Shown: positions 25,924-34,337, numbered from the stretch's first letter. The stretch: 64,000 nucleotides of DNA from Dyadobacter sandarakinus (GCF_016894445.1 NZ_CP056775.1:4700001-4764000), one strand, 5' to 3'. A program made the numbers and translations. Notes: a model not told the origin generated them from the letters alone.

Positions 25924-26552
25924 TGCTGAAAGCATATTACAATATCAATGTCATTGAAGCCGGGCTGGACGAAGTAGGCCGGGGCTGCCTGGCAGGCCCT
26001 GTGGTGGCAGCTGCGGTGATACTTCCGCAAGATTACACCCATGCCTACCTGAATGATTCCAAGCAGCTGACCCGTTCCCAGCGTTTAGAGCTTGAAACAG
26101 AAATCGTCCGTGAAGCACTTGCCTGGGCAGTAGCCGAGGTAGACAATCTTGAAATTGACCGGATTAATATTTTAAAGGCGAGTTTTTTGGCCATGCACCG
26201 AGCTGTCGACAAGCTGACGCACCGGCCCGAACATTTGCTGGTAGATGGTAACCGCTTTACACCTTACCCGATGATCCCGCACACCTGCATCATCAAAGGC
26301 GATGCGCATTACCTTTCCATTGCAGCAGCATCTGTACTTGCCAAAAATTACCGTGATGAGCTGATGAGCGGCCTGTCACAACAATATCCGCACTACGGAT
26401 GGGAAACCAACGTAGGTTATCCTACTATTCATCATAGGCGCGCCATCGGCCTGCATGGGCCTTGTCCGTATCACCGGATGACATTCAGGCTGCTTAAAGC
26501 CGAAGAGACCGGTCAGTTGGAGGAAGAAACGGAAGATTTAGGCTTTTTGTAA
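25923..26552 (+). CDS. rnhB: Ribonuclease HII
   Basis: This enzyme removes ribonucleotides embedded in DNA and RNA from RNA-DNA hybrids. It is 209 residues with the catalytic start AGLDEVGRGCLAGPVVAAAV (Asp-Glu-Gly metal site), LLVDGNRFTPYP with the second Asp, and the conserved AAASVLAKNYRDELM. It sits as last gene of the Bat-type operon by a one-base overlap. The last 40 bases overlap the convergent DUF2480 gene. Confidence 0.97.
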   Translation: MLKAYYNINVIEAGLDEVGRGCLAGPVVAAAVILPQDYTHAYLNDSKQLTRSQRLELETEIVREALAWAVAEVDNLEIDRINILKASFLAMHRAVDKLTHRPEHLLVDGNRFTPYPMIPHTCIIKGDAHYLSIAAASVLAKNYRDELMSGLSQQYPHYGWETNVGYPTIHHRRAIGLHGPCPYHRMTFRLLKAEETGQLEEETEDLGFL

Positions 26553-27046
26553 AGGGGTACCGTACTGCATGGCTCTCCGAACATCAGGCTTTGTACTACG
26601 GGTTTGAGCATTTGGCTGATGAGCATGTAGGCTGAAATGGGAACCGGAAATTTACTGCAGCCTTTCACTACTACTTTTTTTCCTCTGAATTCTTCAATAT
26701 CCAGTTTCTGAAGGGCATCTGCAAACAGGTTGTCTTCCAATGCCGTCATGTCGCCGAATACCACTGCATTGGCATAAGGCTCCAAGTGCAATGCAAGCAG
26801 CATGTAAGCCCAGGTAGGCACAATCGCATCCTCGGAGCAGATTACCGACACATTTTTATCCTGGTACTGCGTCCAGTCATGTGTCTTCAAAAAATCGCGA
26901 AAATCCTTTTCCTTAAGTATCAATCCCTGCCAGAGGTTGTCCTTGATATCGTAAGTAATCCGCTCACCCGGATGATACAAGGTTTCAAGATCAAAAGATA
27001 TAATACCGCTTGAAGCAATGCGGTTGACAATTTCCTCAGTTTCCAT
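26513..27046 (-). CDS. DUF2480 family protein
   Basis: This 177-residue soluble protein matches the Bacteroidota-specific DUF2480 family: EEIVNRIASSGIISFDLETL at the start, then LILKEKDFRDFLKTHDW, VICSEDAIVPTWAYMLL and VVFGDMTALED. The function is not known. It has a well-conserved Cys-containing segment, KVVVKGCSKFPVPISAYM. Its 3' end runs 40 bases into rnhB on the other strand. Confidence 0.85.
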   Translation of the reverse strand: METEEIVNRIASSGIISFDLETLYHPGERITYDIKDNLWQGLILKEKDFRDFLKTHDWTQYQDKNVSVICSEDAIVPTWAYMLLALHLEPYANAVVFGDMTALEDNLFADALQKLDIEEFRGKKVVVKGCSKFPVPISAYMLISQMLKPVVQSLMFGEPCSTVPLYKKPKSSVSSSN

Positions 27047-27103
27047 TTTTGTTCAGTTACAAAAGACCTAACACCAAATTCGGGTACTTGGTTTGAATAT
27101 AAG

Positions 27104-27796
27104 CTAAACCAGGCTCCCCGTTTTCCGTGCAGACAGGGACATAAAGTCTTTCAGGTAATAAGGCTCAAACATTGCAGTATCTTCAAAAATACCATTCTGA
27201 AAGGATCCTGCTGCGAGTAGGCCCACCGTAGCTGCACTTGGCTGGATCAGCTTTGAAGGAAAGAATGCATTTTCTTTATCATTCATCAAAGATTTGAACT
27301 TGGCTGCACCATCACCGAAAAACACCATCCGTGAATGAGACAGATATTCTTCAAAGCTCTGATCTGTCAGGATAACTGCATTGGTAGGTTGCACCATCTC
27401 ATTCCGCTCATTGAACACAGCCGTGTATACCTCCATGCGGCGGGCATCAATCATCGGGCAAAGCAGGCTGTCCGGATAAAAGCCTTGCAGCTGAAAAGCC
27501 ATCGCTTCCAGCGTATTAATAGCGATCAGAGGCTTATCAAGTGCATAGCAAAGGCCTTTTGCTGTGGATACACCTACGCGCAAGCCGGTGTACGAGCCCG
27601 GACCTTTTGCCACGGCAATGGCATCCAGGTCGCGCAGCAGGTAACGTGATTGTGCAACAATACGCTCAATCAGTGTGGTCAGCATAGCCGAAGATGACTT
27701 ATCTGTATACAGCTCCGAAAGGGCCAGCAATACATCACCGTCGTGCAGCGCCACTGAGCATCCGCGGGTTGAAGTATCAATACTCAGTAAAAGCAT
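27104..27796 (-). CDS. tsaB: tRNA threonylcarbamoyladenosine biosynthesis protein TsaB
   Basis: This non-catalytic partner of TsaD is part of the complex that makes t6A37 on ANN-decoding tRNAs. It is 230 residues with the ASKHA-fold start LLLSIDTSTRGCSVALHDG, the conserved AVAKGPGSYTGLRVGVSTAK and the later MIDARRMEVYTAVF. The C-terminal half is less conserved, as expected. It is downstream of, and on the same strand as, the S41 protease, separated by a terminator hairpin. Confidence 0.95.
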   Translation of the reverse strand: MLLLSIDTSTRGCSVALHDGDVLLALSELYTDKSSSAMLTTLIERIVAQSRYLLRDLDAIAVAKGPGSYTGLRVGVSTAKGLCYALDKPLIAINTLEAMAFQLQGFYPDSLLCPMIDARRMEVYTAVFNERNEMVQPTNAVILTDQSFEEYLSHSRMVFFGDGAAKFKSLMNDKENAFFPSKLIQPSAATVGLLAAGSFQNGIFEDTAMFEPYYLKDFMSLSARKTGSLV

Positions 27797-27803
27797 AGCA
27801 GTT

Positions 27804-27830
27804 AAAAGCCCGTCAGGGTTGCTGACGGGC
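27804..27830 (-). terminator. Terminator after the S41 protease gene
   Basis: GCCCGTCAG (27808-27816) pairs with CTGACGGGC (27822-27830) around a 5-base loop. On the minus strand the hairpin is followed by TTTT. It lies just after the protease stop and upstream of tsaB. Confidence 0.7.
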
Positions 27831-27835
27831 CGGGA

Positions 27836-29488
27836 TTATTTCTTTTTAAGAATTTCATTGTATCGGCCTGGCTCTTTAAAGAGCGCGAGCGCCGCCTTTA
27901 TTTCCGCATCTTCGTTGAATGAAGCCTCACGCATTCCCTTTTCGAGATAGTAATGCTTGATGATCTCTTCTTCCAGGATCTGTTTGATCTCGGGTTTGTA
28001 AATCTGCAGGTCGTTTACCTTACTGTGCGTCAGCTTTTGTTTGAGTGCTTTCAGCTGATCTTCAATAACTTCCAGGGATTTCTCTTTTTTTGCGGATGCT
28101 TCCAGGTCAGCCAGGTCGCGCTCTACCTGGGAAGTGTAGTCGTATTCCTTATCGTCAAGCCATTTTACAAATGCAGCATAATCGGCATCTGTCAGGTGAA
28201 AGTCCCGGGCTGGCTTAATAGTCTGATGCTCAAAGTGGTATTTAACGGCATAATCAAAAAACAGCCGGTTACGCCCCAGTGAGCTGGCCAGTGCCGAGTA
28301 GGTTTCCTTTTCAGTCTGAATATCAGGGAGTATACCACCACCATCGTACACTACACGTCCATTATGGGTCTTGAATGCTGTCATCAGCGAATCGGGTATT
28401 TTGCCCACGCTGCCGTCATCATTCCTGTGGCTGTAATCAATTGCCTGGATACACCGGCCGCTCGGAATGTAGTACTTGGCCGTAGTGATTTTCATTTTTG
28501 TGTTAAAAGAAAGATCCTTGGTTGTCTGCACAAGACCTTTCCCATAAGTACGCTGCCCGATCAGCACGCCGCGATCATAATCCTGGATAACTCCCGAGAC
28601 GATCTCCGCTGCGGAGGCGCTGCGGTTATTGGTAAGTACCACTACCGGAATTTCCGTATCCAGTGCAGGATTGTAGGCAGTGTATGTTTTGTTCCACTCT
28701 GTTACCTTGCCTTTGGTCGATACAATTTCTTCTCCTTTCGGAATAAAAATGTTGGAGATTTCGATCGCCATGTCCAGAAGTCCACCGGGATTATCGCGCA
28801 GGTCGAGCACTACACTTTTCATTCCTTTTCCTTTCAGCTCCTGAAATGCATTCCGCACTTCGCGTGAAGCCGAAGCAGTAAAGTCTTTCAGATCGATGTA
28901 GCCGACACTTTCGTTGAGCATTCCATAATAAGGTACATTGGTTACCTTCACAATGTCGCGGTTCAGGGTAACTTCCACAGGCTTGGTTACGCCATACCTT
29001 TTCAAGGTGAGCGTCACCCCGGTTTGTGTTTGTCCCTTAAGTAGTTTTCCGGTATCAAACTCTCCCCGGGTCGAGAGGTCTATACCATTTATCTTCTGGA
29101 TTTCGTCTCCGAGCTGCAAGCCGGCTTTTTGAGCAGGTGTACCTTCATACACCATCATTACCACGTGTTTGCCGTCGGCAGAGCTGACCATGGCACCAAT
29201 GCCATTGTACTTGCCGGTGGTCATGGTCATATAATCTTCAATATCATCCTCAGCATAATACACCGTGTACGGGTCCAGTGAGCGGAGCATGTTATCAATG
29301 CTGGTTTTAATCAGGATATTAGGATTTACCTCATCTACGTAGTTGGCATTCAGCTCCTTAAAAAGCGTGGCATAAATGTCGAGATTGCGGGCAATTTCAA
29401 ACAGGCGGTCATCCTGTTTAAAAGAAAATATAGCCAGGCCAGCCAACACGGGCGCAGCCAGCCATAATGGGCGAAAAGATTTTCTCAT
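27836..29488 (-). CDS. S41 family carboxy-terminal processing peptidase
   Basis: This is a 550-residue protein with an N-terminal signal or anchor (PLWLAAPVLAGLAIFSF), a PDZ domain (~85-165, GTPAQKAGLQLGDEIQKING) and the serine-lysine protease core: GLLDMAIEISNIFIPKGE, the catalytic Ser in NNRSASAAEIVSGVIQD and the catalytic Lys in GQRTYGKGLVQT. It acts in the periplasm, probably trimming C-terminal tails. A Lys-rich helical extension of ~150 residues follows the core. The gene start overlaps the rnpA stop by four bases. Confidence 0.95.
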   Translation of the reverse strand: MRKSFRPLWLAAPVLAGLAIFSFKQDDRLFEIARNLDIYATLFKELNANYVDEVNPNILIKTSIDNMLRSLDPYTVYYAEDDIEDYMTMTTGKYNGIGAMVSSADGKHVVMMVYEGTPAQKAGLQLGDEIQKINGIDLSTRGEFDTGKLLKGQTQTGVTLTLKRYGVTKPVEVTLNRDIVKVTNVPYYGMLNESVGYIDLKDFTASASREVRNAFQELKGKGMKSVVLDLRDNPGGLLDMAIEISNIFIPKGEEIVSTKGKVTEWNKTYTAYNPALDTEIPVVVLTNNRSASAAEIVSGVIQDYDRGVLIGQRTYGKGLVQTTKDLSFNTKMKITTAKYYIPSGRCIQAIDYSHRNDDGSVGKIPDSLMTAFKTHNGRVVYDGGGILPDIQTEKETYSALASSLGRNRLFFDYAVKYHFEHQTIKPARDFHLTDADYAAFVKWLDDKEYDYTSQVERDLADLEASAKKEKSLEVIEDQLKALKQKLTHSKVNDLQIYKPEIKQILEEEIIKHYYLEKGMREASFNEDAEIKAALALFKEPGRYNEILKKK

Positions 29489-29913
29489 GGGTTTTCAGTG
29501 GAATTTGATGGATCCTTCCGGAGATTGAAGGGCAACTTTTCCAGCTTTTTAATGCATTGTTTCATTGCCTTGTCAATAACGTCATAAGATGCTATTTCTT
29601 TTGCAAGATACAAAAAAGCAATGTAGGAAGGCTTTTCGCCGGGAGGCAGCAATTGGAGGGGCTGCTTGCTGAGGCGATACGACTCTTTGCAGCGGCGGCG
29701 TACCAGATTACGATCGACAGCCTTTTTAAATTTTTTCTTGGAAACAGAGAAGAGGACCTGCGGGAGAGGGGAGGTAAATTGCTGATCCTGAATGTAAAGT
29801 ACCCTAAAAGGAAAAAGGTAGAACGTCTGAACTTCCGTACTACCTCTTTGAAATAGCCTGCCAATTTCGCGATGGCCGCACAAGCGCTCCTTTTTACCGA
29901 ATGTCTGTTTCAA
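29485..29913 (-). CDS. rnpA: Ribonuclease P protein component
   Basis: This is the basic protein subunit that aids RNase P RNA in 5' processing of tRNA precursors. It is 142 residues with the entry motif FGKKERLCGHREIGRLFQRG and the RNR-type motif RNLVRRRCKESYRL (conserved RNxxxRxxRE-like helix, here with Lys-Glu). It follows rpmH on the same strand after 93 bases, the classical rpmH-rnpA order, and overlaps the protease gene by ATGA. Confidence 0.95.
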   Translation of the reverse strand: MKQTFGKKERLCGHREIGRLFQRGSTEVQTFYLFPFRVLYIQDQQFTSPLPQVLFSVSKKKFKKAVDRNLVRRRCKESYRLSKQPLQLLPPGEKPSYIAFLYLAKEIASYDVIDKAMKQCIKKLEKLPFNLRKDPSNSTENP

Positions 29914-30006
29914 GTTCTTGTAGAAAAAAGTAGTCTGATAAGCTGGAGCAACCGAACCTATCAGACTGCGAAAGACGAGCGTCTCCTACTCAAACCTCAA
30001 ACCTGA

Positions 30007-30165
30007 TTATTGCTTATGACGCTTTTCGTCAGAAACAGTCAGTTTCCAGCGACCTTTTTTACGGCGGCCGGCTACTACCTTACGACCATTTGCCGTAGAC
30101 ATTCTTTCACGGAACCCATGCTTATTTCTTCTCTTGCGATTCGATGGTTGAAAGGTACGTTTCAT
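30007..30165 (-). CDS. rpmH: 50S ribosomal protein L34
   Basis: This is a 52-residue basic protein translated from ATG at 30165 to TAA at 30007, reading MKRTFQPSNRKRRNKHGFRE and continuing through RMSTANGRKVVAGRRKKGR. This is the universal L34 sequence. It lies directly upstream of rnpA, the conserved order. A perfect -7 element TACCTTTG (minus strand, 30219-30226) lies 54 bases upstream of the start. Confidence 0.98.
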   Translation of the reverse strand: MKRTFQPSNRKRRNKHGFRERMSTANGRKVVAGRRKKGRWKLTVSDEKRHKQ

Positions 30166-30218
30166 CTCATTATCAAATTATTGCGCTTAAAATCTCTTCT
30201 ACCCGTAATTTTGGCTTG

Positions 30219-30226
30219 CAAAGGTA
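30219..30226 (-). promoter_or_regulatory. Candidate -7 element for rpmH-rnpA
   Basis: TACCTTTG on the minus strand fits TAnnTTTG exactly and lies 54 bases upstream of rpmH. A proper -33 element is not seen at the usual spacing. Confidence 0.4.
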
Positions 30227-30381
30227 GGGAAAAATTCAAATTATACGTTACTTGTGGAAAAAGTTTTTCCGGGGTACCCGGTTGCGGGTTATTTAAACTT
30301 TTAAAGTTACCCCGTCAATTTTCTTTCGTCTAATAGTATGTACATTGCATTAGGGAATTGAGAGTTTTAAAGTAGAAAAGT

Positions 30382-30864
30382 ATGTATTCGTCAATTCTGA
30401 TAGCCGGGCAATTTGTCAATCTGGGGGTTAAGGAAAATAATCCCGTCACACAGATGAAGTTGCAGAAAATGGTATTTTTTGCACACGGCCTGCATCTGGC
30501 CGTCAACAACGGAGATCCGCTTGTACGCGAGAAATTCCTTGCCTGGCGTTTTGGCCCCGTAGTCCCGACGATTTATCAGCTTTATAAAAAATGGGGAAAC
30601 GCCCCGATCATTGAACGGACTTCCATAACCGTCAACTTCCTTCCTCTCGAAAATTTTTCAGAACTGACGCCGTCAGCAGTTGAGGCTATACAAAGTACCT
30701 GGGAGATCACCCGTGATGTGGATGCCGTCACACTTTCCAACTGGTCGCATGCCAAAAATTCTCCCTGGGATATTACCTACAAGCGTTTTGGTGAAAACGG
30801 GATTATTGACGACAATTTGATAAGGGAATATTTTGAGCAGCAAATCCAATCCAACGCAGTCTGA
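30382..30864 (+). CDS. Panacea (SocA/GepA-like) domain protein, candidate antitoxin
   Basis: This is a 160-residue soluble protein. The Panacea signature is clear: PVTQMKLQKMVFFAHGLHLA (~21-40), then FLAWRFGPVVPTIYQLYKKW (~53-72), and a helical C-terminal part ending SPWDITYKRFGENGIIDD. The domain is known as a versatile antitoxin that neutralises many unrelated toxins encoded next to it, and also occurs in the SocA adaptor. Its last 32 bases overlap the next gene, a small membrane protein. That organisation fits a toxin-antitoxin or defence pair; which activity is blocked cannot be read from the sequence. Confidence 0.85.
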   Translation: MYSSILIAGQFVNLGVKENNPVTQMKLQKMVFFAHGLHLAVNNGDPLVREKFLAWRFGPVVPTIYQLYKKWGNAPIIERTSITVNFLPLENFSELTPSAVEAIQSTWEITRDVDAVTLSNWSHAKNSPWDITYKRFGENGIIDDNLIREYFEQQIQSNAV

Positions 30865-31309
30865 GCAGCCAAAGCCATTTAGTACCAGTTCATTGCGTAA
30901 CTGGGTTGCATCGGCCTCATCCCAGTCCACAGAGCAGGATATCAGCGAAAAAAACTTTCTGAGATTATTGCAGGAGGCTAATCTGGAAGGATTGACGCAG
31001 AACATCCGCGAGCGGAAAAAATACGCGGAGTATATTTTCTGGATGGTTTGTGTTTGGCTGGTAACCGTTGTATTGCTGGTGTGGCTCAACGGAATCGGGG
31101 AAATCTACTGCTATAACTTCCTGGATGTATTCTTCCGTACCGGCGTCAAATACATCAGTTTCAGCTTTCACCTTTCGGATGCAGTATTAATAACATTGGT
31201 CACAACAGCTACCGTGAATATCACGGGATTCTTCCTTGTTGTGACCAAATATCTTTTTCCGGCGCCAGGCCGTGAAACTACGCCAGCCCCACCTCCGTTG
31301 GAGGAATAA
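30833..31309 (+). CDS. Two-helix membrane protein, candidate toxin/effector partner of the Panacea protein
   Basis: This is a 158-residue protein read from a TTG at 30833; there is no ATG before residue 71, and the frame is closed by a stop at 30821. A GGGA lies just before the TTG. Residues 1-65 are soluble and polar (Ser/Gln rich), TM1 is ~67-86 and TM2 ~117-142 (SDAVLITLVTTATVNITGFF), and the tail is proline-rich. No enzyme domain is recognised. The 32-base overlap with the Panacea gene implies coupled translation. A membrane-perturbing toxin is a reasonable guess but is inference only. Confidence 0.7.
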   Translation: MSSKSNPTQSEQPKPFSTSSLRNWVASASSQSTEQDISEKNFLRLLQEANLEGLTQNIRERKKYAEYIFWMVCVWLVTVVLLVWLNGIGEIYCYNFLDVFFRTGVKYISFSFHLSDAVLITLVTTATVNITGFFLVVTKYLFPAPGRETTPAPPPLEE

Positions 31310-31326
31310 GGCCGGCGAAGCATATA

Positions 31327-31905
31327 TTATTTAACGAACGGAATAGCCCAGAACAAGCTCACCTGGATTACACTGTTCTTGAAATCAGGATCAATGTCCT
31401 GGCCCGAGAAATCACCAACCTTGGAAACTCCCGCAATGTAACGCGCACCTACACCCAGACCAATGCCTGAATGGTAACCGATACCCACAGCGCCAGCCAG
31501 GTCAAGGTTTTTAGCAAAATTGTTGATCGTCTGATCCGGAATGTCTGATCCCGCTCTGAATCCTGCCTGCGGTCCCAGCTCAACATAAAACCCGCTGTTT
31601 GTACGGAACTTCAGCATAACAGGCACTGTGATGTAGCTGATCTTGAAATCTTCTTTCTGGCCGCCATTTTCAACTTTTGCACCCTGTGTGGAGAATAACA
31701 CCTCAGGTTGCAGCGAGAACACTTTTCCAAAGCCGTAATTAAGCACACCACCAATGTGATAGCCTACCAGCGCATCCGACTGGATATTACCACCGGTATA
31801 GTTGCTGATGTTGATACCTGCTTTGGGGCCCAGGCTGAACTTTGCCTGACTGAACGAGAGCGTGCTGATAGCCAGCAGCATTAAGGTAATTAATGGTTTT
31901 TTCAT
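31327..31905 (-). CDS. Outer membrane beta-barrel protein (PorT-like)
   Basis: From the ATG at 31905 the protein has ~192 residues: signal peptide MKKPLITLMLLAISTLSFSQ, then alternating beta strands with GPKAGINISNY, VGYHIGGVLNYGF, FSLQPEVLFSTQGAK and ISYITVPVMLKFR, ending in a strand with aromatic residues. This is the common eight-stranded OMP_b-brl_2 family of Bacteroidota. A specific role is unknown. It is monocistronic and convergent with the membrane protein gene at 30833. Confidence 0.88.
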   Translation of the reverse strand: MKKPLITLMLLAISTLSFSQAKFSLGPKAGINISNYTGGNIQSDALVGYHIGGVLNYGFGKVFSLQPEVLFSTQGAKVENGGQKEDFKISYITVPVMLKFRTNSGFYVELGPQAGFRAGSDIPDQTINNFAKNLDLAGAVGIGYHSGIGLGVGARYIAGVSKVGDFSGQDIDPDFKNSVIQVSLFWAIPFVK

Positions 31906-32046
31906 TGCGATATGTTTTAACTGGTACAAACTTCACCGCGTGTTGAAGAAGTGTTTGAAGTGCGGGAAGCTGTAATTTATCCAGTAAAAATCAGGCCATC
32001 GCCTGACGGTGCCATGTATACTCGCGCAAAGCCGCCGGGTACGCAC

Positions 32047-32211
32047 CTATAACTCCATATCGAGCCACATACGGTGTGCCATTTTCTCCACGGTTTTAAG
32101 AATTCCCTGAAGGGCACCAAATACAATACACAAAGGCAAAATCACCGGCAGAAAAATGAGCCACTGCAATGCCATCGTAAAATTGAACCTTTTGATAACG
32201 GGCGCTTTCAT
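32047..32211 (-). CDS. Small 54-residue membrane protein
   Basis: An ATG at 32211 opens a 54-codon frame ending in TAG at 32047. It starts MKAPVIKRFNFTMALQWLIF, followed by a hydrophobic stretch with LPVILPLCIVFGALQ (single helix, ~14-36) and a basic amphipathic tail ending HRMWLDMEL. The basic N-terminus, one helix and Trp-bearing tail look like a genuine small inner-membrane protein. It is divergent from mutL. The longer plus-strand frame across the same bases has no protein-like features. No known family is recognised. Confidence 0.6.
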   Translation of the reverse strand: MKAPVIKRFNFTMALQWLIFLPVILPLCIVFGALQGILKTVEKMAHRMWLDMEL

Positions 32212-32450
32212 AACTGGATCAGGTTATTTCTCCTAAGTGAGGAATCCAATTTACATAAACAAATGGAAATCATCAAAAAGCTGGATGGAAAATGGCCTGA
32301 AAAGACTTACAAATTTCATTTTCAACACAAATATTTCTACAAGTTCTTTGCTGGTATTCATGGCGCATTTGCCCGGGCATCACCGGTAATGTGCGTGCAG
32401 CTGTTAAAAATTTTGTTTATTTGTTTAGTAAAGCAAACTGCACCCTGGAC

Positions 32451-34337
32451 ATGTCTTCGTCTGATATCATACAATTATTACCGGATTCTATTGCAAACCA
32501 GATAGCTGCCGGCGAAGTTGTCCAAAGGCCTGCTTCCGCCATAAAGGAGCTGATGGAAAATGCAATTGATGCTAAGGCTACAAGCATTCAGGTCATTCTC
32601 CGCGAAGCTGGCCGAACACTGATACAGGTCATCGATAATGGTTCAGGAATGTCCGAAACCGATGCCCGCATGTCATTCGAGCGCCATGCTACTTCCAAAA
32701 TACGCCAGTCCGAAGACCTTTTCCGCATCCGCAGCATGGGGTTCCGGGGAGAAGCACTTGCATCCATTTCGGCAGTTGCTCAGATAGAAATGCGCACCCG
32801 CCGCGAAACCGATGAGCTGGGTACACTGATCCGTATTGAAGGTTCCGATATCAAGTCCCAGGAACCGGTCGCCTGTATAAAAGGCACGAGTATTTCGGTC
32901 AAAAATCTATTTTTCAATGTACCTGCACGCCGCAATTTCCTGAAATCCAATTCGGTTGAAATGCGGCATGTGCTCGATGAATTTCAGCGTGTAGCACTGT
33001 CACACCCGGAGGTAGCGATGACGCTGCATCATAATGATACCGAGGTTTTCAACCTGCAAAGTGGCAAGCTGGTGCGCAGGATCGTGGATATTTACGGAAA
33101 AAGCTACCGGGAGCAGCTGGCATTCTGCCAGGAAGATACATCCTACATCAGCGTACGCGGCTATGTAGGTAAGCCCGAGTTTGCCAAGAAGACACGCGGA
33201 GAGCAATTTTTCTTTGTCAACGACAGGTACATCAAGCATAATTACCTGAATCACGCCGTAGTAAGTGCCTTTGACGGCACGATTGCGGAGGGAAGTCATC
33301 CTTTCTACGTGCTTTTTCTCGAAATTGATCCTTCACACATCGATATCAACATTCATCCGACCAAAACAGAAATCAAGTTTGATGATGAAAGATCCGTATA
33401 TGCCATTGTGATGGCGGCTGTGAAAAAGGCAGTAGGCGTTTATAACCTGTCTCAGTCCATTGATTTTGATGATAATGTAAATTTTCTGAACACATCTCCC
33501 GGTGATCAGAACCATAATATGATTCCCCGGACGGTAATGCCCGACTGGGCAGCCCAGTCTAAAAAGGGCGAGGGTAGTGCTTCGCGCTCCAACCTGACCA
33601 ACTGGAACAAACTCTTCGAGGGCTTGCAGAACTCGGAGGATCGCTCCCGGGAACTGGCCGCTTTTGAAATGAACACGACCACGGTATCAAGACCGGCTTA
33701 CCAGGAGCAATCCAAGACAGTAGCGAGCAAGATCAACCGGATGGCTTCCGAGGTAATTTCGGCGCCGGAAAGTGATGCAATGCTTTTTCAGCTGCACAAC
33801 CGGTACATTCTCTCGCAGGTCAAGGACGGAATTATGCTGATTGATCAGAAAGCGGCCTATGAGCGCATTCTTTACGAGCGGTACCGCAAAATGCTCACCA
33901 ATCGCAATGGTGCCTGCCAGCAGCTTTTATTTCCCAAAACCATCCGGCTGACGCATTCCGATATGCAGCTGGTGCATGAAACCAAAAAGGAAATCCGAAG
34001 TCTGGGGTTTGAATTCGATGAGTTTGGGGCCAATGAGCTGATTATACGCGGTATTCCGGCAGACCTCCCGGAGGAAAGCGAGCAGGATTTGTTTGAAGAG
34101 TTGATAGAGCAGCTGAAACAAAGTTATTCCGACCTCAAACTGAACAAACCCGAAAGCCTTTCGCGGTCGCTGGCAAAACGTTTTTCTTACAGGTATGCGG
34201 TCAAATTGTCGATGGTTGAAATCCACACGCTGATTGACCAGCTTTTTGCTTCCACCGATCCGAACAGAACTCCGGGCGGGGAGCCGATCATTGTTTTACT
34301 TACGATGGACAAGCTTGCGGGAATTTTCAAAAGCTGA
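32451..34337 (+). CDS. mutL: DNA mismatch repair protein MutL
   Basis: This coordinates mismatch repair after MutS recognises a mispair. From ATG 32451 it has 628 residues; the first 20 residues of a longer reading from 32391 do not belong to the family. The GHL ATPase motifs are present: NQIAAGEVVQRPASAIKELM, IDNGSGM (61-67) and GFRGEALASISAVA, then the transducer GTSISVKNLFFNVPARR. The C-terminal dimerisation domain has DQKAAYERILYE (from residue ~465) in place of the usual DQHA(X)2E(X)4E endonuclease motif, and TPGGEP near residue 607 where other MutLs have CPHGRP. Endonuclease activity is therefore doubtful. Confidence 0.97.
   Translation: MSSSDIIQLLPDSIANQIAAGEVVQRPASAIKELMENAIDAKATSIQVILREAGRTLIQVIDNGSGMSETDARMSFERHATSKIRQSEDLFRIRSMGFRGEALASISAVAQIEMRTRRETDELGTLIRIEGSDIKSQEPVACIKGTSISVKNLFFNVPARRNFLKSNSVEMRHVLDEFQRVALSHPEVAMTLHHNDTEVFNLQSGKLVRRIVDIYGKSYREQLAFCQEDTSYISVRGYVGKPEFAKKTRGEQFFFVNDRYIKHNYLNHAVVSAFDGTIAEGSHPFYVLFLEIDPSHIDINIHPTKTEIKFDDERSVYAIVMAAVKKAVGVYNLSQSIDFDDNVNFLNTSPGDQNHNMIPRTVMPDWAAQSKKGEGSASRSNLTNWNKLFEGLQNSEDRSRELAAFEMNTTTVSRPAYQEQSKTVASKINRMASEVISAPESDAMLFQLHNRYILSQVKDGIMLIDQKAAYERILYERYRKMLTNRNGACQQLLFPKTIRLTHSDMQLVHETKKEIRSLGFEFDEFGANELIIRGIPADLPEESEQDLFEELIEQLKQSYSDLKLNKPESLSRSLAKRFSYRYAVKLSMVEIHTLIDQLFASTDPNRTPGGEPIIVLLTMDKLAGIFKS

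Noticed and set aside
28364..28867. 167-codon frame opposite the S41 protease
   Set aside because: It lies entirely antisense to a strongly conserved protease core, and its residues show no domain. It is a shadow frame.
30010..30333. 107-codon plus-strand frame over rpmH
   Set aside because: The minus strand encodes the universal L34 protein at 30007-30165, so the plus frame is a shadow.
32074..32505. 143-codon plus-strand frame between the OMP gene and mutL
   Set aside because: Its residue pattern (many His, Lys, Asn, Gln, no signal or domain) looks random and it runs into mutL in another frame. The 54-residue minus-strand frame in the same place is more protein-like.
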